A stretch of DNA of 30,248 bases from JBFFSQ01 sp041572275 (GTDB lineage Bacteria > Pseudomonadota > Gammaproteobacteria > SZUA-229): NCBI GenBank assembly GCA_041572275.1, contig JBFFSQ010000012.1, positions 1 to 30,248 on the forward strand. Direction: 5' to 3'. The position numbers were made by a program, and so were the translations under genes. Of the stretch, positions 6,750-14,951 are shown one piece after another. The notes beneath the pieces were generated by a model. That model made no database searches. It worked only from the letters and a program-made list of their open reading frames with translations, and was not told where the DNA came from. Numbering within the stretch: position 1 is the stretch's first letter; every line of letters starts with the position of its first letter.

Positions 6750-8792
6750 CTACACTAGACCACTGTGTCTGAGTAAAGCATCAATACTGGGTTCTCTTCC
6801 CATAAAATTTTTGAACAGATCCATTGCTTTTGCAGAGCCACCTTTTTGTAAAATGTTTTTCAAAAAAGACTGTCCTATTGCTTCATCAAAAATTCCCTGT
6901 TCTTCAAATTTAGAAAATGCATCGGCTGATAAAACTTCTGCCCATTTATAACTGTAATAACCGGCGGCATATCCACCGGAAAATATATGTGCAAATCCAT
7001 GTTGAAAACGATTAAATGCGGGCGGAATTACAACTGCTACCTGTTCTCTTACATTATCCAGAAGTGCCTGGATCGTGGTAAAGCTCTCTGTTCCGTATTC
7101 CATATGTAATCTAAAATCAAACAGGGCAAATTCCAGTTGCCTGACCATGAACATAGCAGACTGAAAATTCTTTGCCCTGATCATTTTTGTATACAATTCT
7201 TCTGGTAATGTTTTACAGGTTTGATAATGCTTGGAAATTAATTCAAGTCCTTCTTTTTCCCAACACCAGTTTTCCATAAACTGGCTTGGTAACTCAACTG
7301 CATCCCATTCAACTCCATTAATTCCAGAAACAAACAATTCATCAACCTGTGTCAACATATGATGTAAACCATGACCAAATTCATGGAACAATGTAGTTAC
7401 TTCATCATGTGTTAGTAAGGCTGGGTCATTACCTACTGGTGGTGTCAAATTACAGGTTAAATACGCTACCGGAATCTGTAAATGATCGGTACTTTTCATC
7501 CGACTGACACATTCGTCCATCCATGCACCACCGCGTTTGTTAGCACGGGCAAACAAATCCAGGTAAAAGCGTCCATATACTTCACCCTGCTGATTCTTGA
7601 TTTCATAAAACAATACATCTGGATGCCAAACATCTGCATCATCTCGTTCTGTTATATCTAAACCATATAGACGATGTACGATTTCAAAAAGACCCTGAAT
7701 TACTTCAGGAGCAGGGAAGTAGGGTTTCAAATCTTCCTGACTAATATCGTATTCTTGCTGTTTCAACTTCTCAGAACAATAAGCAATATCCCAGGCTTGA
7801 AGATCATCAATTCCGCATTTTTCCTGTGCAAATGCCTGTAACTGTTGATATTCATTTTCTGCCTGTGGCCGTGAACGCTTTACCAGATCGTTTAAAAATG
7901 CCAGGACATCCTGCGTCGACTCTGCCATCTTGTCTGTAATTGATAATTCAGCATAATTGTTAAAACCAAGAAGCTGTGCCATCTTCTGTCTCAGTTCCAG
8001 AATTTCTTCCATGATACTCGAATTATCATATTTGCCTGCATCCGGACCTTGATCCGAGGCTCGGGTACTATAAGCCTGATACATTTCTTTACGTAAATCA
8101 CGGTCATCTGCATAGGTCATAATCGCAAGATAGGCAGGTGCATCAAGGGTAAATATCCACCCAGGAACTTTTTCACTCTTTGCCTCTTGTTTACCCATTG
8201 CCTTTGCATATTCCGGCAGGCCAGCTAAGGCTGATTCTTTAGTGACATGTAACTGCCAGGCCTGAGTTGCATCCAGTACATTTTGTTCATAGCGAGTTTT
8301 TAGTTTCGCTAGTGTTTGCTTGTATTCCTTGAATAACTGTTTTTTGTCTTCATCCAGCGCAATGCCATTCAATGTGAACTTAAGCAAAGCATTTTCTATG
8401 GTCCGTTTTTGCGCATCATTCAAGTGAACAAACTCATCGCTATTTCTAATTTCTAAATAGGCCTGATACAAGCCCTCATTTTGTGACATTTCAGTACCAT
8501 AGGTACTTAATTTTGGAATACAGGCGTCATGGGCTTTTCTCAGCGCTTCGGAATTTACCACTGAATTCAAATGACGAATGGGTGACCATTGTTTGGACAG
8601 CTCATTATCCATATCCTCCAGAGGGGCGACCAGCATTGGCCAACTAGCACCATGCTCCTGGGTGTATTTAATCAATATCTTCAGTTTTTCTCGATTACTG
8701 TTAAGTAACTTATCAATCTGTGATTCTACGTTTTCTACTTTAATTGCTGAAAATTGAGGTAAATCGGCTAATTCAGGTGCTGGCTTTGACAT
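6750..8792 (-). CDS. prlC: Oligopeptidase A (M3 family metallopeptidase)
   Basis: A cytoplasmic M3-family zinc oligopeptidase of about 680 residues that degrades short peptides, including cleaved signal peptides. The zinc site H-E-F-G-H, followed by G-L-H-H, lies at about 470-474 counted from the ATG at 8792; the two His bind zinc and Glu is the catalytic base. Length matches E. coli oligopeptidase A. The family-like C-terminal region G-G-Y-A-A-G-Y-Y-S-Y-K-W-A is present. The start is M-S-K-P-A-P-E-L; a TTG ten codons upstream (8822) would add a hydrophobic stretch not expected in this family. The ribosome-binding site is weak. The gene is monocistronic here, divergent from the PstS-like gene and 122 bases upstream of ubiD. 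Confidence 0.95.
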   Translation of the reverse strand: MSKPAPELADLPQFSAIKVENVESQIDKLLNSNREKLKILIKYTQEHGASWPMLVAPLEDMDNELSKQWSPIRHLNSVVNSEALRKAHDACIPKLSTYGTEMSQNEGLYQAYLEIRNSDEFVHLNDAQKRTIENALLKFTLNGIALDEDKKQLFKEYKQTLAKLKTRYEQNVLDATQAWQLHVTKESALAGLPEYAKAMGKQEAKSEKVPGWIFTLDAPAYLAIMTYADDRDLRKEMYQAYSTRASDQGPDAGKYDNSSIMEEILELRQKMAQLLGFNNYAELSITDKMAESTQDVLAFLNDLVKRSRPQAENEYQQLQAFAQEKCGIDDLQAWDIAYCSEKLKQQEYDISQEDLKPYFPAPEVIQGLFEIVHRLYGLDITERDDADVWHPDVLFYEIKNQQGEVYGRFYLDLFARANKRGGAWMDECVSRMKSTDHLQIPVAYLTCNLTPPVGNDPALLTHDEVTTLFHEFGHGLHHMLTQVDELFVSGINGVEWDAVELPSQFMENWCWEKEGLELISKHYQTCKTLPEELYTKMIRAKNFQSAMFMVRQLEFALFDFRLHMEYGTESFTTIQALLDNVREQVAVVIPPAFNRFQHGFAHIFSGGYAAGYYSYKWAEVLSADAFSKFEEQGIFDEAIGQSFLKNILQKGGSAKAMDLFKNFMGREPSIDALLRHSGLV

Positions 8793-8949
8793 GGTGTATA
8801 TTAACAATCTCTTATAAATCAATCGGTTAGTAAATAAGTTTCTTTAATATTCTAAACAAATATGCTTAAATACCTACTTTCGGCAAGATGCCTACTGTGA
8901 TTCTCACAAATATCCGTGGTTGCTCAACAATAATCTAAGCAGTTTAACT

Positions 8950-8977
8950 GTTTAGCTAAACCTCTGGGAGCTAAACC
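8950..8977 (+). repeat. Palindrome and direct repeat over the leader of the PstS-like gene
   Basis: GTTTAGCTAAAC at 8950-8961 is a perfect 12-base palindrome. AGCTAAACC occurs at 8954-8962 and again at 8969-8977, directly abutting the ATG. The second copy begins within the GGGAG ribosome-binding site (8966-8970). GTTTAGCT at 8950-8957 can therefore pair either within the palindrome or with 8969-8976, covering the end of the ribosome-binding site. A translational or operator role is possible but not shown. Confidence 0.4.
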
Positions 8978-9871
8978 ATGAAAAAATCATTCCAAATCTT
9001 TATCTTTTTAATTTTGGGGCTTTTATCTGCTACTACTTACGCCAATACTCAATCACTTGAATGGGCTGGCTGCGGCATCAGTCAAAAAGCTTATATGATC
9101 GAAATGACCAAAGCATTCAAAGCCAAATACGGCATTGATGTCAATATGAATGGTGGTGGCGCTACCAAGGGTATTCGAAAAGTAGCCGATGGCAGTGCTG
9201 ATATTGGTGGCTCTTGTCGTTATTCTCTGAAAGATCATTCACTTGAACAGGGTGTCGCTTTTGAGCCTGTTGCCTGGGATGCACTGGCCGTCATCGTCAA
9301 TCCTGAAAATCCGGTTACTAACATCACCTTCAAGCAGATTCAGGATCTGTATATGGGTAAAATCACCAACTGGAAACAACTGGGCGGTAACGATGCCCCG
9401 GTTAAACTTTTTGTTAGAGGCAGTAAAGTATCAGGTGTTGGTTATACTATTCGTAAATTAATATTTGCAGATATCGAGAAGGAATTTACTGCCAATCAAA
9501 CATTTAAATCCAGTGGCCCACTAGAAAAGGCGATCACTGAAGACCCCAATGCAATTGGTATCACAGGTATTAGTAGTGCTCGGTTACGTAATCTCAAAAT
9601 CTTAAAACTTAATGATAAGTACCCGGATTACAATACTATTCGTAAAGGTCAATATGCCCTCTATCGTCCTTTATTCATTACATTTAATCCCGATAGTCCG
9701 AATATCGAAACCATAAAACAATTTATCAAATTTTCACACAGCTCATCAGGTCGTAAGATCATGAAGCAAAATGATGTCGTACCCTACCTTGAAGCTCTGG
9801 TTCTGGTAATGAAACAGGTCAAACAAGACCGTATGGCTCAATACGGCAGTGAAAATGATCTAGCTAATTGA
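8978..9871 (+). CDS. PstS-like periplasmic substrate-binding protein (orphan)
   Basis: A 297-residue secreted protein of the PstS/PBP-like family. A signal peptide covers residues 1-22 (K-K-S, hydrophobic core, T-Y-A), with cleavage likely after Ala22. The anion-binding pattern N-G-G-G-A-T-K-G-I (57-65) and A-D-I-G-G-S-C-R (74-81) is of the phosphate-binding type. The hinge motif D-L-Y-M-G-K-I-T-N-W lies near 123-132. No pstC, pstA, pstB or phoU is nearby, so it is an orphan that may act as a sensor or with permeases elsewhere. The ribosome-binding site GGGAG is 7 bases from the ATG. The ligand may be phosphate or another oxyanion; this cannot be decided here. The gene is followed by a strong terminator. 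Confidence 0.85.
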   Translation: MKKSFQIFIFLILGLLSATTYANTQSLEWAGCGISQKAYMIEMTKAFKAKYGIDVNMNGGGATKGIRKVADGSADIGGSCRYSLKDHSLEQGVAFEPVAWDALAVIVNPENPVTNITFKQIQDLYMGKITNWKQLGGNDAPVKLFVRGSKVSGVGYTIRKLIFADIEKEFTANQTFKSSGPLEKAITEDPNAIGITGISSARLRNLKILKLNDKYPDYNTIRKGQYALYRPLFITFNPDSPNIETIKQFIKFSHSSSGRKIMKQNDVVPYLEALVLVMKQVKQDRMAQYGSENDLAN

Positions 9872-9911
9872 TTTATAAAGATTTTAGTCAAACTAACTAC
9901 ATTTTATAAAC

Positions 9912-9940
9912 AAAAAAAACCCCGCTAAGCGGGGTTTTTT
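9912..9940. terminator. Bidirectional rho-independent terminator
   Basis: CCCCGC at 9920-9925 pairs with GCGGGG at 9929-9934 around a TAA loop. A run of eight A (9912-9919) lies before the stem and six T (9935-9940) after it. It can stop the PstS-like transcript on the + strand and the gyrB transcript on the - strand. Confidence 0.93.
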
Positions 9941-9958
9941 CATTCTTTCTAACTCGCA

Positions 9959-12376
9959 TCAGGTATCAATATTCATAGCTGACAGAGCATTTTTCTCGAT
10001 AAATTCTCGTCTTGGTTCCACCTGATCACCCATCAGTGTGGTAAATACCTCATCTGCTGCAATCGCATCTTCAATACATACCTGCAACATTCGACGACTT
10101 TCCGGGTTCATTGTAGTATCCCAGAGCTGATCTGGATTCATTTCACCCAAACCTTTATAGCGCTGAATACTTTGCCCTTTGCGTGCTTGTTCAAACAACC
10201 AGTCGAGGACTTCTGCAAAGCCACTAACTTCGATACTTTTATCACCGCGTTTAATATAAGCACCTTCATTCAGCAGACCATTCAGTTTATCACTCAATTC
10301 TCCAATTAACTGATATTCAGGTGATGTAAAGAACTCGTGATTCAGAACATACTCATGTTCCAGACCATGTACATATTTAATTACTTTTATATCATAGCCC
10401 TGAGCGTCTTCAGCTGCTTCGACACTCACGCTATAATCAACACCTGAATCTGCAGAATTCTTTAATGAATTCAATAACTTATCTGAAAACTGTTGCACTA
10501 ATCCATCATCTTTCAAAGCATCTTCAGACAATGAGCCTAGTAACGGTAGCTGTTGTAAAATATCGATCTCGAATCGTCGTGCCAGTCGTTTAATTACCGT
10601 CTGTACACTCATATAGTTTCGAGCCAGTTCTTCCATGGCTGTATCGGATATCGGTGGTGATCCTGGTTCGACAAACAACTGAGCACCACTCAATGCCAGC
10701 TGTAATAGATAAGCATTCAGCTCTTCATCATCTTTAACGTAGCGCTCCTGCTTACCTTTTTTCACCTTGTACAATGGCGGCTGTGCGATGTAAATATAAC
10801 CACGTTCAATCAATTCTTTCATCTGGCGGTAAAAGAAGGTCAATAGCAGTGTACGGATATGGGAGCCGTCGACATCAGCATCAGTCATGATAATCACGCG
10901 ATGATAACGAATTTTATCCGGGTTATAGTCATCCTTACCGATACCACAACCCAAAGCTGTTATCAGGGTACCCACTTCTGCAGAACCCAGCATTTTATCA
11001 AAGCGTGCTTTTTCAACGTTCAAGATTTTACCTTTCAACGGTAAAATTGCCTGAGTGCGACGATCACGACCCTGTTTCGCTGAACCACCTGCTGAATCAC
11101 CCTCCACCAGATACAGTTCAGACTGGGCAGGATCTTTCTCCTGACAGTCTGCTAGCTTACCCGGCAAACCGGCAATATCCAGAGCCCCTTTGCGACGTGT
11201 CATTTCACGGGCTTTACGAGCAGCCTCTCGAGCACGCGCAGCCTCAATTATTTTCGATGTGATGGCGCGGGCATCAGCCGGTTTTTCCAACAGAAATTCC
11301 TGCAGTTTCTCTGCCATAGTCGCTTCAACAATCGACTTTACTTCTGACGACACCAGTTTATCTTTTGTCTGTGATGAGAACTTCGGATCTGGTACTTTCA
11401 CGGACAGCACGGCCATCAGGCCTTCTCGTGCATCATCCCCAGTGGTACTAACTTTGTTCTTTTTTGCCGCACCTTCTTTCTCCATATACTGATTCAGGCT
11501 TCTCGTCAGAGCCGAGCGGAAACCGGCCAGATGAGTACCACCATCACGTTGGGGAATATTATTGGTGAAACAGAAAATATTTTCCTGGTATGAATCATTC
11601 CACTGCATGGCCACTTCAACACCAACACCGTCCTTTTCGGTGCTGAAATTCAATACAGTTTCATGCAGAGGTGTCTTGTTCTTATTCAGATGTTCGACAA
11701 AGGAACGGATACCGCCCTCGTATTCAAACACATCCGATTTATCACTGCGGTTATCATTCAGGACAATACGAACACCGGAATTTAGAAAGGATAACTCACG
11801 TAAACGTTTGGAGAGGATATCGTAATGATAGTGAATATTGGTGAAGGTACCAGGGCTTGCCCAGAAACGTATCTCTGTCCCTGTACGGTCTGTTTCTCCA
11901 ATCACTTTCATATCTTCAACAGGTTCACCCAGATGATACTCCTGCTGATGAATTTTACCCTCACGATGAATGGTGAGCCTCAGTTTATCTGACAGGGCAT
12001 TTACTACCGAAACACCCACACCGTGCAAACCACCAGAAACCTTGTAGGAGTTATCGTCAAATTTACCGCCTGCATGAAGTACAGTCATAATGACCTGTGC
12101 AGCTGAAACCCCTTCTTCAGGATGAATATCTACAGGGATACCACGTCCATTATCTGTGACTGATATCGATTCATCACTATGGATACGGACATTTATTTCA
12201 CTGCAATAGCCTGCCAATGCTTCATCGATGGAGTTATCAACCACTTCGAATACCATGTGGTGCAAACCGGTGCCATCATCCGTGTCACCTATGTACATAC
12301 CTGGACGTTTGCGGACGGCCTCCAGGCCTTTTAAAACCTTAATATTCGATGAATCGTAAGACGCGGCTTCGCTCAT
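9959..12376 (-). CDS. gyrB: DNA gyrase subunit B
   Basis: An 805-residue GyrB, the ATPase subunit of gyrase, which introduces negative supercoils with GyrA (not in the window). GHKL ATPase motifs are V-V-D-N-S-I-D-E-A near 45-53 and G-G-L-H-G-V-G near 113-119. The TOPRIM domain begins with E-G-D-S-A-G-G-S at about 424-431 and has the D-A-D-V-D-G-S-H metal motif. The C-terminal Q-R-Y-K-G-L-G-E-M-N motif that contacts GyrA is present. Length matches proteobacterial GyrB with its extra domain of about 165 residues. It is the last gene of the dnaA-dnaN-recF-gyrB block, 94 bases after recF; a TATACT-like -10 lies near 12402-12407 in that gap, so it may have its own promoter. It ends 18 bases before the shared terminator. 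Confidence 0.98.
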   Translation of the reverse strand: MSEAASYDSSNIKVLKGLEAVRKRPGMYIGDTDDGTGLHHMVFEVVDNSIDEALAGYCSEINVRIHSDESISVTDNGRGIPVDIHPEEGVSAAQVIMTVLHAGGKFDDNSYKVSGGLHGVGVSVVNALSDKLRLTIHREGKIHQQEYHLGEPVEDMKVIGETDRTGTEIRFWASPGTFTNIHYHYDILSKRLRELSFLNSGVRIVLNDNRSDKSDVFEYEGGIRSFVEHLNKNKTPLHETVLNFSTEKDGVGVEVAMQWNDSYQENIFCFTNNIPQRDGGTHLAGFRSALTRSLNQYMEKEGAAKKNKVSTTGDDAREGLMAVLSVKVPDPKFSSQTKDKLVSSEVKSIVEATMAEKLQEFLLEKPADARAITSKIIEAARAREAARKAREMTRRKGALDIAGLPGKLADCQEKDPAQSELYLVEGDSAGGSAKQGRDRRTQAILPLKGKILNVEKARFDKMLGSAEVGTLITALGCGIGKDDYNPDKIRYHRVIIMTDADVDGSHIRTLLLTFFYRQMKELIERGYIYIAQPPLYKVKKGKQERYVKDDEELNAYLLQLALSGAQLFVEPGSPPISDTAMEELARNYMSVQTVIKRLARRFEIDILQQLPLLGSLSEDALKDDGLVQQFSDKLLNSLKNSADSGVDYSVSVEAAEDAQGYDIKVIKYVHGLEHEYVLNHEFFTSPEYQLIGELSDKLNGLLNEGAYIKRGDKSIEVSGFAEVLDWLFEQARKGQSIQRYKGLGEMNPDQLWDTTMNPESRRMLQVCIEDAIAADEVFTTLMGDQVEPRREFIEKNALSAMNIDT

Positions 12377-12470
12377 ATAATACCCCTGTAATAGAATCGA
12401 TATAGTATACCTGATTTAAGCTCGCGATGGGTTTCTCTCTCCTGTTTTTTCATCATTGCGCCCCGTTTCT

Positions 12471-13550
12471 TTAGACCTGAACTTCTTCTACTCCACCATG
12501 TTCCACGTGGAACACAGTAACTGAATTCCAGGCCGCTGTGTCTATTTGAGACAACTCAATTGCTGAAACAAACACCTGGACATTCATGGTCGATAGAATA
12601 GACATGAGCTTGTGTCTATTATCAGCATCCAACTCTGCAGGAAGATCATCATAGAGGAGAACACATGTTTTCTCTGATGAATTGGCGAATAGTTCTAACT
12701 GAGCTAATTTAAGCAAGGCGACCAGCTTTTTTTGCTGACCTCTCGAAATTGCAGTTTGTGCTGACTTGTCATCAAGACGTATACGAATATCAGCACGGTG
12801 AGGTCCCGCCTGGGTAAAACCCTTTTCTCGATCCTTGGCGAACTGTGTCGTTAAACAATCTTCATAGGAAGCTTCTCCAAGCCAACCGGGTTTGTAATCG
12901 AGACTGATACGGTTTTGCGGGAACAGCTGTTGCGAAAGGTGATTAATATGTTTATTTAACTTATCCAAATACTGGCGTCTTAACTTATCAATTTGATTAG
13001 CACTGGTTACTAGCCTGTCATCCCACAAACGACACATACGCTCTGCCTGACCTTGGCGCAGAGCTGCATTGCGTTGTGATAACGCTGTTTTAAAAGTTTT
13101 CCAGACCTGAATAAACGAATGTTCCACGTGGAACACACCCCAATCGAGAAATTGACGACGATGTTCAGGCCCGGATGAGATGAGTTGATGTGTGTCGGGG
13201 TGTAAGGCAATGACAGGAAAAAGAGCCGATAAGTCTGAGATCCGTGAAATGTCTTGTTGATCAATACGAATAATTTGCTGCTTTTGATCTTTTTGAATAC
13301 CGAGTATACGCGTGTGATGGTCAGTGTTGAGTTTAGCGACGAGGCGAAAGTAAGGCTGGTTATATTCAATAAGATCACGCGTCTGGCTGTGGCGAAAAGA
13401 TCGGCCATAGCTTAAGTAGAAGATGCTTTCGAGTAGACTCGTTTTACCAGCTGCGTTTAAACCGGTAATGATGTTCAGACCTGTACCAGGTTTTATCGAG
13501 ACCTGGTACAAGTTTCTGAAATGGCTGATATCGAGCTGTTGTAGACTCAT
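12471..13550 (-). CDS. recF: RecF, DNA replication/repair ATPase
   Basis: A 359-residue ABC-type SMC-like ATPase that helps load RecA at gaps with RecO and RecR. The Walker A motif is G-L-N-A-A-G-K-T-S at 30-38, with Ala where many RecF proteins have Gly-Ser. The signature I-S-R-G-Q-Q-K-K-L is near 271-279 and Walker B is L-L-Y-D-D-L-P-A-E-L-D near 303-313. Length is normal. Oddly, the peptide V-F-H-V-E-H occurs twice, near 139-144 and near the C terminus, because two 16-bp parS-type palindromes lie in the coding sequence. It lies between dnaN (71-base gap) and gyrB (94-base gap), all on the same strand. Confidence 0.95.
   Translation of the reverse strand: MSLQQLDISHFRNLYQVSIKPGTGLNIITGLNAAGKTSLLESIFYLSYGRSFRHSQTRDLIEYNQPYFRLVAKLNTDHHTRILGIQKDQKQQIIRIDQQDISRISDLSALFPVIALHPDTHQLISSGPEHRRQFLDWGVFHVEHSFIQVWKTFKTALSQRNAALRQGQAERMCRLWDDRLVTSANQIDKLRRQYLDKLNKHINHLSQQLFPQNRISLDYKPGWLGEASYEDCLTTQFAKDREKGFTQAGPHRADIRIRLDDKSAQTAISRGQQKKLVALLKLAQLELFANSSEKTCVLLYDDLPAELDADNRHKLMSILSTMNVQVFVSAIELSQIDTAAWNSVTVFHVEHGGVEEVQV
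12499..12514. promoter_or_regulatory. parS: parS site 1 (ParB-binding palindrome) at the 3' end of recF
   Basis: TGTTCCACGTGGAACA is a perfect 16-bp palindrome. It matches the parS sequence known from Pseudomonas and differs from the Bacillus consensus only at the inner T/C and G/A positions. It lies within recF codons for V-F-H-V-E-H. Origin proximity and a parA gene in the same window support a role as a chromosomal ParB nucleation site. Confidence 0.88.
13120..13135. promoter_or_regulatory. parS: parS site 2 (ParB-binding palindrome) inside recF
   Basis: A second exact copy of TGTTCCACGTGGAACA, 621 bp from the first and in the same orientation relative to the reading frame (again encoding V-F-H-V-E-H). 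Two identical 16-mers in one gene are very unlikely by chance, which strongly supports parS function. Confidence 0.88.
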
Positions 13551-13621
13551 GGCAGCTTGTGAAGGGAATTATCATCGGAAGGATGATAAGACATACTGGC
13601 GCTGGATTTACAGGTAATCGT

Positions 13622-14722
13622 TTACAGCCTCATAGGCATAATGACATAGCGGTTTTCTGGTTGTTCCGGAAATATCAGCAAAAAACTGCTATTGGCATCT
13701 TTGATCATTCCCTGTATCACTTGCTGGTTTGAGGTGTTAAGCACATCTAGCATGTAGTTAACATTGAAACCGACTTCCATGGGATCACCGGTATAGTCAA
13801 CTTCGACTTCAACATCAGCTTCTTCCTGATCTGGATTCTGAGCCTGTAATTTGAGTAGGTTGTCATTCAGGATCAGGCGTATACCTCTGTATTTTTCATT
13901 TGAAAGAATTGATGCTCTGACCAGGGCCTGTTTGAAATTCTCACGATCAACGACCACTGTGTTCCCTTCAGGATCAGGCATAACTCGTTTATAGTCGGGA
14001 AAACGTCCATCAATAAGTTTGGAAGTAAAACGTTGGTTCGCTAATTCACATTGAATGTGATTATTACCAAGCACAACTTTAACTGGCTCATCTGTATCAG
14101 ACAGCAGGCGCTGTAATTCACTGACACCTTTACGCGGGATAATCACTTGCTTGTTGTCAATCGTGTCTGTTTCGAGTTTCTGTTCAGAATATGCCAGGCG
14201 ATGACCATCCGTTGCTACTGCACGAATAACGCCCCCAGCGACTTCTAACATCAGACCATTTAAATAATAGCGTACATCCTGCTGTGCCATAGCAAAGGCT
14301 GTTTTATCAACCAGGTCTTTGAGCACAGATTGAGGGAGATTGAACTCGTAAATGCTAGTGATTTCGTCAAGAGCAGGGTAGTCCGTTGCCGGTAAAGTGG
14401 ATAGGGTAAAACGGCTGCGTCCGGATTTTATGATGGCGCGATCAACATCAATATCAATACTGATTTCACATTCATTAGGGAGCGATTTACAAATATCCAG
14501 TAACTTTTTAGCCGGCAAGGTGATTTCACCCTGTTCGTCTGCCATAAGCTGGATTCTCGATATCAGTTCTATTTCCAGATCTGTAGCGGTTATCGATAGC
14601 TGGTTATCTTCCGCTTTGATTAACACATTGGCTAAAGCGGGTAGTGTCTGACGTTTCTCTACAGCACCAATGACTTGCTGAAGTGGTATTAACAGATCTT
14701 CCCGTAGAATTTTAAATTTCAT
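13622..14722 (-). CDS. dnaN: DNA polymerase III beta subunit (sliding clamp)
   Basis: A 366-residue beta clamp that encircles DNA and tethers DNA polymerase III and other partners. The start M-K-F-K-I-L-R-E-D-L, the segment T-L-P-A-L-A-N-V-L near 26-34 and A-T-D-L-E-I near 56-61 are typical. The chain ends P-M-R-L, the conserved C terminus that lines the partner-binding pocket. Length is exactly that of E. coli DnaN. It follows dnaA on the same strand, but the 229-base gap contains the probable origin, so a separate promoter inside that gap is likely. Confidence 0.98.
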   Translation of the reverse strand: MKFKILREDLLIPLQQVIGAVEKRQTLPALANVLIKAEDNQLSITATDLEIELISRIQLMADEQGEITLPAKKLLDICKSLPNECEISIDIDVDRAIIKSGRSRFTLSTLPATDYPALDEITSIYEFNLPQSVLKDLVDKTAFAMAQQDVRYYLNGLMLEVAGGVIRAVATDGHRLAYSEQKLETDTIDNKQVIIPRKGVSELQRLLSDTDEPVKVVLGNNHIQCELANQRFTSKLIDGRFPDYKRVMPDPEGNTVVVDRENFKQALVRASILSNEKYRGIRLILNDNLLKLQAQNPDQEEADVEVEVDYTGDPMEVGFNVNYMLDVLNTSNQQVIQGMIKDANSSFLLIFPEQPENRYVIMPMRL

Positions 14723-14951
14723 TGTGCTTCCTAATAATAATATTATTTATATATATCTTTAGTTATTACTATTAAGTTCCCAGTTAATTGTGGAAAACTT
14801 GAGATTATTGTTATTAATCAATAGTTTACAATGGTTTTTATCATTATAAACAGCGTTTGTATCAACCCTAAAAACTGTAGACAGTTTGTGGATAAGTGCA
14901 TGCATGTGGATAAGCCATCTGTTTATAAGCAGTTTATCCACAGTTTATACA
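14723..14951. other. oriC: Candidate chromosomal replication origin (oriC) between dnaN and dnaA
   Basis: This 229-base gap has an AT-only stretch beside dnaN (about 14729-14760, A/T tracts with TATATATA) suited to strand opening. A cluster of DnaA boxes lies beside the dnaA stop codon. Perfect 9-mers (TTATCCACA or its complement) are at 14887-14895, 14905-14913 and 14934-14942. Weaker candidates are TGTGGAAAA at 14789-14797 and TTATAAACA at 14844-14852, with its complement at 14920-14928. No such cluster is seen in the dnaA-rpmH gap. dnaA-dnaN placement is known in several bacteria. Confidence 0.8.
14887..14942. promoter_or_regulatory. Cluster of three consensus DnaA boxes
   Basis: TGTGGATAA at 14887-14895 and at 14905-14913 (18 bases start to start) and TTATCCACA at 14934-14942 on the opposite strand. 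All three match the E. coli consensus exactly. The last box ends 9 bases before the last base of the dnaA stop codon. Confidence 0.88.

Noticed and set aside
11190..11492. Ala/Ser-rich open frame opposite gyrB
   Set aside because: Low-complexity shadow of the GyrB coding strand with no ribosome-binding site or family likeness.
13010..13408. 132-codon frame inside recF on the same strand
   Set aside because: It overlaps conserved RecF sequence in another frame and has no independent support.
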